DNA from: Glossina fuscipes
Taxonomy: Eukaryota > Arthropoda > Insecta > Diptera > Glossinidae
Reading direction: 5' to 3'
Length of the DNA: 64,000 bases
NCBI RefSeq assembly: GCF_014805625.2
Contig: NW_023998464.1
Coordinates: 496,001 to 560,000, forward strand
Shown: in pieces, positions 10,935 to 24,672 of the stretch
How the letters are laid out: each line of letters begins with the position of its first letter
Numbering within the stretch: position 1 is the stretch's first letter
The notes under the pieces: generated by a model
What the model was told of the DNA's origin: nothing
The model's database searches: none
The model's input: only the letters and a program-made list of their open reading frames with translations
Position numbers and translations under genes: made by a program

Positions 10935-11883
10935 TTAAATAAATCCTAAATGTTATTCACCGCAAAAATTTTATGTTATAAATGAGACCATTATTTAAAT
11001 GGAGAATGAATTTTGTTTTCGAAGTTTATTGCGTTCGAAGTGAAAGATCCAAGTGAGAATAATTTATGTGTTCCAGTGGGATACTATAAAAATTGTCGAA
11101 GATTAGGAAAGGTCCAAATCCTCCGAGCAGTATTAATATGCTTTTTGTTCATTTCAAAGTCATCCCTTGCATCTATTTCCAAAACTTTGCACATATAAAA
11201 AAAATATATATGAAGCAAAGGCAAGCAAAGCAAGCTTGCTCCTGCAAAGTGAAAACGTGTATTTTATTTTCGAATAATATTGAGTTGGTTAAAAAATTAA
11301 GTTTGTTAAATGTGTTCAACGTTAATATGTGAGAATAGAATTGATGGATGCAGTCGTCGAAGGATTTATAGAAAATCTATAAAACGATACACAGACTACG
11401 TTAAGTTAATCCATTAAGCTAATGAAGCGTAGACGTTATTTATGGAAATCGTGACTTACATTGCACGATAAAGTCGAAAAACTCAATCGTTATTAACTGT
11501 GAATCCAGGCGACAATATTTTATAGCTAAGGTGAGTTCCAAGTGCATCCCTTATTCAATTATCACCGAAATGCTGCATTGTTACTATACCGTAGCAGTTT
11601 TCCTCTTTTCTTTTGATTAATGACGGGTAAGATGGATAAGATTTGCACGAAATTCTTTTTAAATATAAATATTAAAACTAGATTGATCAGCTACAGTTCT
11701 GCAAAAAATACGGTTTCAAAGGACCACACAACAACTTCCAAATTACAAGGAAACTTTCTCATCGTTAACTGCAACGTTACGTGAAACTAATTAATGACTC
11801 ATGTTGTATACCACATAGAGCAAAAATTACAAAAACTATGGAAATAAAGTCGAAATACAAATCATTTATCTTATCTGTAACAA

Positions 11884-11917
<34 letters not shown>

Positions 11918-13180
11918 TATTTATGTATACATATAAATGTTTAATAAATTTAAATACACATAAAAAAGTTATTCGAAGAAAAATGCAGCAGAGCACTATT
12001 CTAAGAGATATTTAACTCTTATCAGTTTTAAATTTTTCTTAAAAATACCAAAAAAAATCCAGAAAAAAAAGAAAGAATAAAAAAATAAAAAGAAATAGTT
12101 ATCACATAATGATGCGACCGGAATGCACTTAAGTTGGCCTTACCCCCTGCCAGCCAAGTACTTGAAGTCACAGCAGGCCGAGGGCTCTCGATTTGAAACA
12201 AAGGAAAAGGTTTGAACACAAATGTCATTTCGACTGCAATTGCAAACACTTTCCAGTTAATGCATTAAATATGTGCAACTGTGATAGGCGTCAGTAAATG
12301 AGTTGAAAACGTCGCATGACATTTGCACGAATAACTTTTTCTCATACTGGAATCCCTAAGAACGTGTGCCCGTCAAAGTCTTCACATGTTCGTGTAATCT
12401 TAGTGAGAGTATTGGTTTTAAACTGCGAAAGCCGGCAACTGTTCGTTGACATCCTTTAAAGTAAAAGAGCATTTGTCTGTTTCGATTACACCTTGCGTAT
12501 CACGCTGTTTTAAAGGCTGAACATATATTTTTTTTCGTTTTTTTTTTTGTTTTTAAGATAATAAAATTTTTTTTTTTTTCAATTTGTTTTCATTTCGCAT
12601 TTTCGAGGTATTGGAAGCAAAAAACGTTAAAAAATAAATAAGATTCTATTAAATAATTTGCGGTAATATATTTAATAAATTAATTTTTGCGCAAGAAAGC
12701 AGTGTAAGTAACAGAAGAAGGAATAGATCCTCACATTTCGATTCTCTGCAATATATGGTAATCTACTGGGACAATTTCTTTGAATTTTGTCTTTTACGCG
12801 CACAATATGTTTGCGTAATAAAAAGCAATTAATGTTTTGAATTTGACAATGGAAATAGGACTCTAGTTAGTCAGCAGGGAATTGAAGAATAAAATTATCA
12901 TTTCGTGGAAGTTATCAAATGCTTTCTCACCAACAAATCTGCGAATTAATTGAGAAAGCAATCTGCGCTGGCTCCTTTACAACTGAACTTGTCAAGTAAA
13001 CGGAATGTTTTATGATAGCGATTTTAAAATTCTAAGCAACGGGATTGTGATAGACAATTCCAAAAAAATACAACGATATTATGGATTTATTACCTTGCAC
13101 CAGTTAGTATGTCATGAGTATTTTCCAAACATTTTCTCATAATAAAAACAAGCAAAAGCACTATAGTAATTCAAAATAAG
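10935..13180. other. noncoding stretch with compound A20(TA)10 tract
   Basis: A run of about 20 A at 11882-11901 passes into (AT)10 at 11901-11920, a pattern expected where a poly(A) tail seeded a microsatellite. Open frames at 11013-11332 and 12028-12249 show no motif. No gene or classified repeat is seen elsewhere. Confidence 0.55.
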
Positions 13181-13184
13181 GAAT

Positions 13185-13470
13185 TATATGGGCCTTTTTA
13201 ATATAAGCAATTATATGGAGAGTGGTCGAAAAAGTGACCCGATTCGAATTATTTACAGTAGCGGTCGTCCTTGGGTTAAAACATTTCAGTTTGCCAAATT
13301 TAATCAAAATATTTCAAAAATTGTGACTCAAAAACAATGCAGGCAGACGGATAGACAAGTTCAGATTTGAATCGATCGATATACTAAAAGGTGAGTTTTT
13401 CTCAAGTCTTTCCGCATGCTGCATACATCTGCTCAAACTTTATATATTCTGGTGCAACAAGTGGTATAGA
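13185..13470 (-). repeat. mini-me-type repeat, copy C
   Basis: Read on the minus strand it starts at the right with TATACCACTTGTTGCACC, then passes AAAGTTTGAGCAGATGTATG, the core ATCGATCGATTCAAATC, and the remains of a GTCY run (GTCTATCCGTCTGCC). It continues through a tail containing GACCACTCTC. At about 285 bp it is one of the fuller copies. Confidence 0.65.
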
Positions 13471-13479
13471 GTGTAAACA

Positions 13480-14285
13480 TTAAAAATGTCACGTATAATG
13501 TCATGTAAAAATGTCATGTACAAACTTGTAACGAAATTACTTTCATTGGCATTGGCATTACTTAGAAAAATATTGAAATAAAGTCTTTTTATTTTCTTTT
13601 TTTTTTTGCCATATTTAATAAAAAACTTATGTTAAAATTGGTTTAATTCAATTGAAATCTCATGTTTGAGTTTGTATAAATGTACGATTTTGACATTTTA
13701 TTGACAACGAAAGTGTGTTGATAAGTACATTTGAGATTATTAAAACTATAAATCGTTTCTAACGAATACACTAAAAACGTTAGCTTTATAAATTTAAGTC
13801 AATTTAATATTTTGAAAATATAAAACGGACGTACGGACAGCTTTTAAACCATTTCAATACAATATAATATAAAATGGACTTGCACCATTTTCAAAGAAAA
13901 TCATTGATATGTATGTAAACTTGTGGACACGGACTTGTTCAAGTCTATGTCTACTGATGGTGACAGCCAAAAAAGGTGGAAAATAATTCTCTTCGATCCT
14001 CTCAAGAAAATAAATGATTTCCCTGTTTCCATGGAAGTTCATCATGTGAAAACAGAAAATTGTCTCGATCTTATCGAAATCTGCTGCCGTAGTCCACATC
14101 GTGACTATTCCATTGCGCTTGTTGAATTCTTACCGTCCGAAAAAATGTTAGAAATCAAAATTTAAACTAATACTGTAAAGTAATACAATTATCAAGAAAG
14201 TGAATATGAAACCAGGATTTGTATTCAAAAGACACCGCTACTGTAAGAAAATGGAAAAAAAATTTTTATTTCATATATTTCCCAT
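13480..14285. other. noncoding stretch, one unassigned open frame
   Basis: A plus-strand frame at 13923-14165 (80 codons) has mixed amino-acid content, for example WKIILFDPLKKINDFPVSME, and reads more protein-like than most. It has no recognisable domain, a competing open frame lies on the other strand, and no splice sites stand out. AATGTCA is repeated three times within about 40 bases near 13486-13525. Confidence 0.35.
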
Positions 14286-14289
14286 TTAT

Positions 14290-14590
14290 AATTTTCACCC
14301 GTGCGACAAAAAGCTGCTACTCTTTTGAGGCAAATTAGCCATCAAGACATCCTCGTCTCATAAGAAATGAAGCCTTGGCCAACAACTGTTTGTCCCATCG
14401 ATGCAGATAAGTAGTAATCGGAAAACCTTGCGCCTGCTGTGTAAGCAACATAGGCTAGCACTTCCCATTAGAGCGCTTCCAATGTGTCGCGAATCGGTTT
14501 TGCCGGCTGGATGACTTGTGAAAAAATGATTTTGTGTTCTTTGATAAGCTTTTTGAATCGTGAAAGCCAAAAATCTATTATTCACCGCTA
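14290..14590 (-). pseudogene. mariner transposase C-terminal fragment (mauritiana type)
   Basis: Mariner transposases cut and paste DNA flanked by short inverted repeats at TA sites. On the minus strand one frame from about 14585 to 14340 reads a catalytic C-terminal segment. KLIKEHKIIF stands where family members have the strand leading to the second catalytic Asp, but that Asp is lost. RDTLEAL, a stop, and WEVL follow. Where the family has YSPDLAPSDYH the frame has YTAGARFSDYY, which keeps the third catalytic Asp of D34D. ASMGQTVVGQGF comes next. At least two in-frame stops and the missing Asp make it dead. No N-terminal half or inverted repeats are seen. It belongs to a different subfamily from the relic at 25.7-26.9 kb. 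Confidence 0.8.
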
Positions 14591-14599
14591 AGAACAAAG

Positions 14600-17500
14600 C
14601 TCACTCTACTAGTTCGACAAAACTGTGCGAATCTTCCTCCCGCCAAAAGGAAATATAGCGGACAATATAGATGGTACACATAGACCTATTCATGAATTTT
14701 TTACGCCTGAAATTATCAAAATAGATTCAATCTTCTTTCCCAGCTATTGGACGATGCAATAAAAATTTCCTTTCGTATCGTTCATTTGTTGGTGTTTCCG
14801 GATGTTCAAGCTATGAAAAATATCCTACTTTAGATCTGTATTCCCTTTATACACCAGCTATCGTGTACATGCATAGAAGTAAGCCCACAATAGCTAAAAA
14901 GCAAAAAAATAAGTTTGCACTTGACCTTCCGTTCAGTCTTAACGTACACCCTCTGCGGGTATCTGTAAAGAAACATGACGACATTCACTTATGTTGTTTG
15001 TTGTAGTTCTGGCATGTTCACTACAAAAATCTGCTAAAGGGTTTACTTTGCTATTGCTTCGTTACAAGTTGATGCCGCACGCTTTGTGTTATACTAAATT
15101 ACACTTTTCATCTCATTGAATTTGGTGATCTATTCGATTGTTCAGTTGATTCAATTTATATAATTTTAACCTCGAATGATTTCCGCAAAAAATTACTTTG
15201 TCTTCTAAAGGTTAATTTGCAAGAGAGACAAGAATATTGGCAAAGTTACTTTTTTAGAATTGTATAGAAATTTATTATAAATCGAAAAACTACAAATCAT
15301 AACAAATAACGCAATTGTCTGGTTGCATTATTTATAAAATGAAATGTTTATGAAAACAGTGTTTACACCGATAAAGTGTAGAGGCTGAACAAAACAAAAA
15401 AAAAAAGAAAAAAGAAAAAAACTTGATGTGATTTTAAATAAACAATTTTCTTATGTCTTTTTACTGACAAGGCAAACAAGCCCAGCAGACAGACTATCGG
15501 GAAATCGAAACACTGCATATATTTAGCCTACACAGCATCATACAAATACAGTGCAATAACAAAGTAAGAAACAATAACAGTAAAAAAACAACATAAACTA
15601 TTTTGTTGATATTGATAGGAAAACTCATAAAATTTGATGTTTCCTTCACTGTCAATTATCAATAACGAAAACAATTGAGACAATAACGATCAATTCACAA
15701 TTGTCGAATTCTTTTCAAGAGCGATACGAATGCATATATATGTATGTATGGTCGTGGATTGTGTATACAATTTTCTCTGCACTTTAGTGTTAATGATGAT
15801 TTTGATGATCATGGTAACGATTATGATGACGATTACATTAAGTATATTGATGATTATCGGAATGATTATGGAGGCTACTCACTCAAACTCTATTATATCT
15901 GTAAAGGCATTAGTGTGAAGAAATGTTTTTTATGAGCTAAACAGTGAAAGAGGTCATAATTTAACAATTGCTTATGTTAACTAAAGCTATGGAAGCAGCA
16001 GTAGCTAATCTTTTCTTTTCTTTTTTTTTTTATATATTTTTTTTTTTTTTTTTTTATTTGTCTGAAAAAATATTGTAACATTTCCACTTTTTTATATTTA
16101 TTTTCACTTAATGTTTACTTTCAAGTTTTTTCATTTTTTTTTATGCTACTGAGTCCGTTGAAATTCCTGTAAGTGTTTAGCATACAACATCAAAGTCTAG
16201 TTATCAATTAACACCTCATGCCGAAAATATTCATGTTTCAGAGTTTTTAACATCGATTTCACACCTAATTAGTAATAAAATTTTATGTACCTTCCGTGTT
16301 AGTTACGTTTGATTGCTTCTTCCCTTCTGAAATTGTTAAGTTTTTCAACATAATCATATAAGTTTATGCCGCACCCAAAAAAAGAAAATAAAAAATATCT
16401 CAACTAAATGCCCCATTAAAATTAATAGTAATAGAGTAAAATTATTGGACTATGAAAGTTTATTAAATTTTTCATTTTTTTTTTTCTTTTATAATCTCAC
16501 AGACATTAGCATCATAGAATGTTTTAAATTAAAATCAAATTTTCTTCGTCTCCCTGATACATTAGCAATTTCAAATCTCTTGTTAAAGAACATTTTTGAA
16601 ACATAACTGATCGAAATTTTTATTAAGAAGACATCTTTTTCTCAAGGAAATATAAAAATAAGTTGAACGGAAAGTTTTTCTTAATTATTTTAATTTTTTT
16701 TTTATCGCTCTACCATCTATCCGAAAGACGACACATTCATGTCTTATTATTATTCATTCCATTTAAAGATATGTTTTTAATAAATGTTCTACTGTCATAG
16801 CAAATGAAAACGTTATCTTCGGGCAAGGCCGATTATTCAATACTCTTCGCCGTAATGCTTACCACAGTCCTTCATCTGCTTTCGTCATAAGGTATCGAAT
16901 ATTATACATTGTGGCAATGCAAAGGGCTATTTTCATAATACTCCTCATATAGAAAAAGGTTCGAGAGAAGTAACAGTACAGTCGGTCGGTCGGTCTCTTT
17001 AGAAAAACGCATAACATCAAAAACAGGAGGACCAGCACAAAATAATTTTTTAAACTTTTTTACAGCCGATGTGGAATGATGTCATATATAAACTACTTCT
17101 CTCGATGGAGATATTTTTGTGACCGGCCATGTCGTCACCAACTAAATACTTATACAGTGCAAAGCACAGTGTGGTTATTATATTGAAGTTTAACTCTGGC
17201 CACTTCCTCTCTTCTTATTTTTTTCTAACCACCACGGTAATGATTATATAGGGGACATCCTCTGAGAAAAAACATATATACATTATAGATTTTAAGAGTG
17301 CTTCATCGACTTGCTAATAAAGCTTGATCATGTAAATTCAAGCCAAAGTTATAAGCACTTTATTGCCGAATGAATCCTTGTGGAAAATCGCCATTTGATC
17401 GAAACAGAGTTTTCGCAACAAACAATATCGAAAATATTACGTCGCTCATGTCCCAACAGAGGGATCGTAACAGGCAATGGACCCATACCACAAAAGATAT

Positions 17501-20500
17501 CGAGTTCCGTAGCAACTGACCTGCGATAACACTGCAGCAGGTGCAAAGCAACTTGAAACGGTCGTAAATTTCTAGCGTGTAAAGGATGGTGTACAGCCGG
17601 AGGTGGATCTTCTTCTTCTTCCTGTGGCACATATTATATAATAATTGCAGAAAGCAAGGTTGACAACATCGGCGACTGCAGAATCAACTATGTCTTTTTT
17701 GCTGTTTGTTCAATCCGGATGTTAAAGTCAGGATTGTGACATCAAAATTTATCTATCTACGGTTGTCAGATTATGCTGAAAGCTAAATTGTATCGATATT
17801 AAGTCTTTTTGGCAATTATCAACAAATCTATGGAGGTTTTCCTTTTCTTGAGTTAAGTCCTCGAAACCTGGTCTAGAGCGTCAAAGGCAGCTTGAAATTT
17901 CTCATCCCATTCTTAATTTATTTGATAATGATTTCAAGATTCTATTAAAAATATAATGAATTGATCTTTGCTGTGATTTCCATAAGATATTGTGAGACGC
18001 GCATTAATGATTACCGTCGTAAATATATTGAGAGGCCATGAAATATTTTTATAAATGCTATAATGATTCTCTGGATTTATGAAGATGACCTTTCTCTTCT
18101 TTTAAATGATGAACTGAAAGTATTATAGAGAATGCTTTGGTAATACATGTATACATATGTTTGTAGGCAATGTCTACCACATTGTTATGTGATAAATTAG
18201 ATGAGAAGTTTAATATACGTCCATCGTCTGATGGTGCTTATATAAAAATCTGTCAGCAACTCGTTGAAAACATTTGGACGCCAAATAGTCTCCTTAGATG
18301 GCAATTTAATTAAATTCACCGCAATCATGAATTTAATAGCAAAAAGAAAAAGAAAATTATTCTAGAATAAGAAGAAAAAGAAAAAAAGAAAAAGTGAATG
18401 AATTGCAGAAAGCTAAAGCACTGAAATACAGAGGAATCTCAAATCATTCATTACGAATGCAAGGACTAGTTTTTAAGAATGCACACGCATGCTCTTACAA
18501 TCTTACAATCGTGCATGCAAACATAAATACATAAACAATTCATGAAATCTTTATAAAAGAGATGAATGTTAAGAATAAATGTTTAAAATTATTAAAAGAC
18601 TTGGAACCAGTTCTTCATTATTATTATTATTTTTTTTTTTTTTTTGCTTGGCTCTTGCTCTATTGATTTATTTCCACAACCTGTTTTAGAATGATTACCG
18701 ATAATGATGATCATAGTAGTAATACTTTTGCTTCTAATTTTTGCTACAATTGTTTGTGTTTCTCTTTTATTATAATATATTTATTTATTTATTTATTTAT
18801 ATTTTCTTGTTTGTATTTTTTTTTTTTAATTTTTTTTCTTTTGTTGCGTTTTTGTTTTTCATCTTATCAGAAATGTATTCATTAAATAATTCATCATCAA
18901 TATACGCATGTGTTTAAACGTTTGACAATGTCTTCTGAACTTGTCATTTGGGGATGTTGCAATGTGGCATGTGCCTTTTGTGTTCTCTTGACTATTCTCT
19001 TCTTCTAGGCTGGCAGTTGGTTAACTATAAAATCTTTCAATCAAATGATTTGTAATTCAAAAGACCATGGTTGCCAAACCATTTATGGTCAGTTAGAAAA
19101 AACTGAACTTAAATAATAAAAAAAAATAAATAAAAATAAATAAATAAAAAAAATAAAAACATTCAATCACAAGCATATATACGCACGCACGCACGCACAC
19201 AAATTCGCCTATATGAATTCATTCATTTGAAACAATCCTAGAAAAGTCGTTGAATGGTCAGTGAAGTTGAATGAATATCAGAGCTGTGTGACTGAATGGC
19301 TGACTGAACTTGGACTTGGAATATTAAACCGGAAACAACTAATTATCCTAATTAAAACATACGCTTAATGGCCATAAAAGGCAAATACACGCGATCATTT
19401 AATATTGAATGGTGTACTGTATAGAGATGAATACATTTTTCTTTCATAATAACCAAACATGGAACTTGAAAGCGCCCGTTGTATCATCACTATTGGTGAT
19501 TGAGTCTATATGTATCCATGCATATATGTGTATATATATGCATGTATATATATGTATGTATGTATTTATGTATGAGGACAGATGTATCATGTGGTATTTT
19601 TTTTTTTTTCTTTTTTTTTTTATGTTTTGTTTTCGGTTATAAACGCCACACTAGCATATTCGCTAGCATCATCGCTTAACCACATGTTGCAGCAGATGCT
19701 TGACCATTGCATTTGTGATTGTGATTCATTGTCATGCGTCACATTACAACATGCCATAAATGTTGCCAACAACAAGTCATTTGACGTGTGGACAATGCTT
19801 CGAGCTTCTCTTCTTTTTTTTCTTTCTTCTTGTTGTTATTGTTATAATTTTTTTTTTTTTGTTTTTTTTTTTTACTGTTTTCTGTTCCTTTTGTAACAAG
19901 TCGAAAAGTATTGTAGCTAACTATACATCAGCCGCAACACAAATCATCTGCTGCCGGTTGTTTTTGTAACGCCACATAAAATCATTTTGTATGCGTAACT
20001 GCGTCCAATGGTTTCAGAAATCAACATTGTGGCATAGTTTGCAATGTTTTATGCTACATTTTGCGCGCTACATAGACCATCTCAAAAATGCAACACACAA
20101 CTATGATTTGTGCATACTGATCAATCCAATAAGCTTATACAACACAAATGGCAAACGCACGAACGAAAGTCAATCGTTTAAGAGGAACGGTTGTGTGCTC
20201 TTCAAGTTGTGCCTATTCTTATAATTGTTTTTCTTGTTGTTGTCCGCGATGATTGTTGCATTTTTCAATTAAATACTAAACAAAGTTGACAACAATTGGC
20301 GGCTTATTTACTCACATACCTTTAACCATTTTTGGCTGAATAGACAACACAAAAATAAGTACTACTACTACTACATAAGAGTAGTTACAAGACAGTATTG
20401 ACCACAATTTTTATTTCAATGAATGAATCGTTTTTAGTACTTTTTTTAAAATAAAAACTAAATATATTATATAAGTCCAAAATAAAGTAAACAAAGTTTA

Positions 20501-21530
20501 AATATATAAATATGAAGGAATCGAAAGAAAAAGTGAACTAGAGAGGATAATATCTGGACCTCTGCCTTACTTTGATCTATTTATAATTAACTTTAACTTA
20601 TATTTTATTATATAAAGATGAGTAAAAGATTTCTACCTACGATACATATCCTGAAGGACGGACAACAATTTCCTTTCAATTAAATACCGCTCTTGCATGG
20701 ATTGCACATCTTTAACCGTAGATGACCAGAGAGCTTAGTAAAAACATCGACACATATTAATTGACCCAAAATAACAAGCAGATGAATAGGACCGCTGCCC
20801 TACGTTATTTATGCGCACATTTCACAAAATCGTAACAGTAGAAATCTTCGCCTAACGAAACAATGCAATCGAGTAATGTAATGTTAATCGTAGCACAATA
20901 GCATTCTTGCTCTGATCGGAATTGATTAACACGAAGTGGTCTGTCCGGACGGCGGGAAGAGAGACGACTTCAGATTAGAAAGAATTTTGGACCAGAAAAG
21001 GAAAATAATGATATGAGACTCAAATTGCTAAGAGTGGGCGTTTAAAGGACGGAGTCCAAAGATGTTCTCTAGATCCAAACCAAAGGGTTGTAAGGTTTGC
21101 AGAAGAGATGGATGATTGAACAATATCAGCGACATGATGGCAGAGAAAAAACCAAATAATTATCAGCTTCAAATGTACAGCTTTAACGCCCAAAGCTATA
21201 TCGTACTGGTCTGCTGCATATGTTCAAATTAATGCAAGAGAATATGATATATTAGCGCTTTCAACTGAGAAACGACTTGTCTAGCTAGGACCGTATAAGA
21301 TTACGTCTATGCATTTAAATGATTTTTAAAAATGTAACTTTAATTATGAAAGAGAATAATATTAGAGTTAAGATCATCAATTAAGCGAGGCTGGGTCAAC
21401 AGGCGGAATACTATATTAGCCGTAAGTCGTTACAGGTAACAATATTAAGGCAACTGATCCAATGCTACACATGCTATCGTTAATTTAAAAACTTATAATT
21501 TTTTACTATATAAAGATTCAGCTTTCGTAG
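14600..21530. other. long AT-rich noncoding stretch
   Basis: No gene is supported over almost 7 kb. Visible items are a GAT-rich imperfect tract at about 15791-15873, poly(T) blocks near 16020-16055, 19600-19620 and 19850-19872, (TTTA)n at 18779-18801, (AAAT)n at 19110-19159 and (ACGC)4 at 19181-19198. A moderately GC-rich block at 17349-17632 has overlapping minus-strand frames of 90 and 93 codons without recognisable motif. The frames at 19409-19969 are poly(T) translations rich in Phe. Confidence 0.55.
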
Positions 21531-21649
21531 CAACTGTCATATGAGAGGCGATTCAAAAATTGCCTCAGCCGAACCAAATTTTTCATACCAATTTAGAATG
21601 TCCAAATATTATTATAGAGCGAGTTTTGTCGAAAGCTATTGAATATTGA

Positions 21650-21800
21650 TTTTCCAAAATAGGGCGTTATATGGCGAACGGTCGCAAAACTAGACCGATC
21701 CAAACAATTTTGAACACCGTTCAGCCTTGGTGCAAAACAAGTCAATGCGCCAAACTTCATCGAAATAACTCAAAAATTGCGGCCTGTAGCTTAAACACAG
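21650..21800 (-). repeat. mini-me-type repeat fragment, copy K
   Basis: The order GGTCGCAAAACTAGACCGAT, AATTTTGAACACCGTTCAGCC, TTGGTGCAAAACAAGTC, then CCAAACTTCATCGAAATAAC and CAAAAATTGCGGCCTGTA matches the tail half of the copies at 29524 and 38505 on the same strand. The core and GTCY run are missing or decayed. Confidence 0.5.
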
Positions 21801-21829
21801 CTTATCGATATAATGAGAGATACATGTAA

Positions 21830-23190
21830 GTGAGGCCTCTCGCTCGGTGCAACTTAGTGAATTCGTTTGATCGCGGCTGTGTGCGTCCATCAGCTGTTCT
21901 TTGAACTCTCACCGTCGTAAAAAATTGACGTAGAAATTTCAAAGTCGACGTATACGCGTAGGTAGCTAAGACAAAACTAAGCATAGCCCACTTATGAAAA
22001 TACACTATGCATATACTATAAGACACAATAAGAAACTGAAGAAGAAAATATTTTATGTGTGGATAAACAGCTGCTTGTGTACACAGATAAATTTCTGTTT
22101 TCCAATTAGACGTTGCACAGGCCCTTTGATGTCAAATATTGTTTAAAATGGCATTTAATTAAAAAAAACTTTTTTTTTTCTTTACAAGTCATTACGAACG
22201 CAGTAGAAAATTCGAGCAATCGTATCGAGTCTTATGGATCTTTTTGAAACACGATTTAACTGGCAATGAGACTTCACGTTGCATAAGCTTGAATGTATAT
22301 AATAACAAAATAAAAATTGAGATAAGGAAAAGAATTCAAGATTAAATTTCACAACAGTTGCTCTAAAAGTCTTACTTTCCGAATGGGAATAGCATTAGAA
22401 ACATGGAAGAAGAAGAAAAAAATTGAACAATACTCCTATCGCTGCTATTGAAATACCTAATCTCCGTGATTTTTGGATCGGAGTGAGTATCTAAATTATA
22501 AGGGCTTGCAACTAAAATGTTATCATTTTTATATATATTTTTTATCATTTATCTTTATCTCTTTATATATGTATATATATATATGCATTTTTTATTTACT
22601 CATTCACTCTATTTACATTTGTTTATCATTGCAAGGCAAACTATGAAAATTAGCACAATATTCAAAAAAAAAATTCCCATTTAATCTATAAACGCTTCGT
22701 TTTTGTTTTCTTTTCGCGCGTTTTATTTTTAGAAAACTAATCGTATATAAAACACAGTGAATACAGATGTGAAAACAAAAGGGAAGAAAGAATTTCTTCT
22801 TTTTTTTTCTTTCTGTTAAATGTTTGCCTCCAACAACAATTTTTGTGGAACAATAATAAATATAATAAATATACGTATACTTAATTGTTTTACTCGTAAA
22901 AAGCTAAGCGTGCCATAGACACGTTATCGCTTATTTTAACAAAAAAAAAATAAATAAATAAAAACTAACTAATGCAATAGCAAATTATTAATAATAAGCA
23001 ATAATAATTATTGTACATATTTTTTTTCCCCAACATATATGTATTCACGAGAGTTCCGGCAATATAGATGAATTTGAAACAGTTTTTGTGCAGATTTCAA
23101 GCAACGACTCAATTTAACAAGAAATCGTCAAATTTTATTTATACAAAAAAAAAAGAGAAGAAAATTAAAGAAATAAAAAAAAAATACATT
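21830..23190. other. noncoding stretch
   Basis: Short TA-rich tracts lie near 22535-22590, with A- and T-runs near 22160, 22800 and 22940. The overlapping minus-strand frames at 21690-22026 partly translate the mini-me fragment and carry no motif. Confidence 0.5.
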
Positions 23191-23194
23191 ACTT

Positions 23195-23755
23195 CCTCCA
23201 CACAATACATCTCCGATCTGGTTCACATATACGGTAACATTGCTGACGCAGTGATACGATATGTGCATGGTACCAACCTGCAAACGATACATGTCATTAC
23301 TTAATGACAATTCGACCGGGGAGTTTACAAGTTGCGGATTTTTAAGTGAAATTGCCTTTCTGATGGATTCGTACCACAGTTGCCGGATGCTCTCCAGTCG
23401 GCTGACTCCCGCTTTGTCTGTAATGTGGAGCGCATATATCGCACGAGAAATGAATTATTTGACCGAAATTTACTGCAATGCAACCATGCTTTCAATTGCA
23501 ATGGCAGATGGCTAGGTCTTTGCTTTTTGGCAATACTTGTAATTTCCTTACGAGTAGGACATCCATTTGAATAGCGCTAATATGCTAAATCTCCTTTGCT
23601 CAAATATACAATGTGATATTAATAAAGCCAGTATTGCACTGCCTAAATCTCATCTTCCAAACATTGCGCTTGATTTTACTACCGGAAGTATGGGAACCCT
23701 AACATCCTCCAACTGCCCCTTCAAGGCACTTGTCCGCTCTGGCGCAATAAAGTAA
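23195..23755. other. coding-like island of uncertain strand, probably a decayed gene fragment
   Basis: G+C rises and long frames open on both strands. On the minus strand a frame free of stops runs from about 23450 to 23128. It reads in coherent protein style, for example RLESIRQLWYESIRKAISLK and NVTVYVNQIGDVLCGG. Extending the same frame upstream to 23755 gives FIAPERTSALKGQLEDVRVP but crosses several stops. On the plus strand 23567-23755 reads ALPKSHLPNIALDFTTGSM and ends at TAA next to AATAAA, and 23261-23515 is also open. A one-time coding sequence seen from both sides fits best. The minus strand is slightly favoured by its 108-codon open stretch. I do not recognise the family. Confidence 0.35.
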
Positions 23756-23764
23756 TTAAATATT

Positions 23765-24211
23765 ATAAAAATAAGGAAAACAAACTTTTCTAAAAAATAC
23801 TCTGAAAAATTATTATGAAAAATTAATCTCTTCGGTGAGACATAATAAACTCAATTACCTCAGCCATCAGAATTATGGTAATTACCTGCTGCGCTTTTTA
23901 GTAATTCTTAATACTTTCATAAATTAGTGAACTCTAAAAGAAGAAGAATATGCATACGTCACTCGTCCAATCCCCAAAACGGCGCCGAATTCTCCGGTGA
24001 TATCGAAACCTCCAGTCCTTGATCTTTAAAACAATATATTGACAAAAGAGCTGATATAACTTTGCTCGTTTCATATGAGCTTGCGTCCTTTAGCATTGCG
24101 TTTAAAATTTCTGATCAAATGGATGCGATTCAAATGAAATGCGCTGGTTTTCACAGTCGTTAAAGGTTGCCGGTGCTATCCCTTAAATGAATGTTACTTT
24201 CTGCACATGTA

Positions 24212-24243
<32 letters not shown>

Positions 24244-24665
24244 GTGTATATGTATATATACAATCATACTTTTCTTATATGAAAATGTGATAATATCAAC
24301 GAGCGAGATGCATTGTCAAATTCGATTGGTTTAGTATGAAAAAGGACAGTTTTGTTAAGAAGAATCGCATTGATATTAAAGTTTTCCGCCTTTGTGTAAA
24401 AAACTAAAACTTCTTTCACCAATTATTCTACGGTTAAGGAAAAAGACTTCCTTGAAGTCGTAATAAGAGATTATCTTTATACTCACACACAGTAATAATA
24501 AGAGAAATAATTTTTGCATATTACGTCTTCATGAAGGGCGATGAACAAATGTGCTATACCATCTTATGATAACAAGGGTAAAAAAATGTGCAAGGTGTAC
24601 ACTTGCAACAGATGCTAACATGAAAGCAAGTTATATAAGACATTAAAAATTTCAATAAAGTAAAT
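23765..24665. other. noncoding stretch with (TA)n at 24215-24242
   Basis: A TA run of about 28 bases is followed by TGTATATGTATATATAC. No other structure is assignable. Confidence 0.6.
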
Positions 24666-24672
24666 TTGGCAA

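Noticed and set aside
17349..17632. Gene in overlapping 90- and 93-codon minus frames
   Set aside because: Two overlapping frames are open at once, neither shows a recognisable motif, and no splice signals support either.
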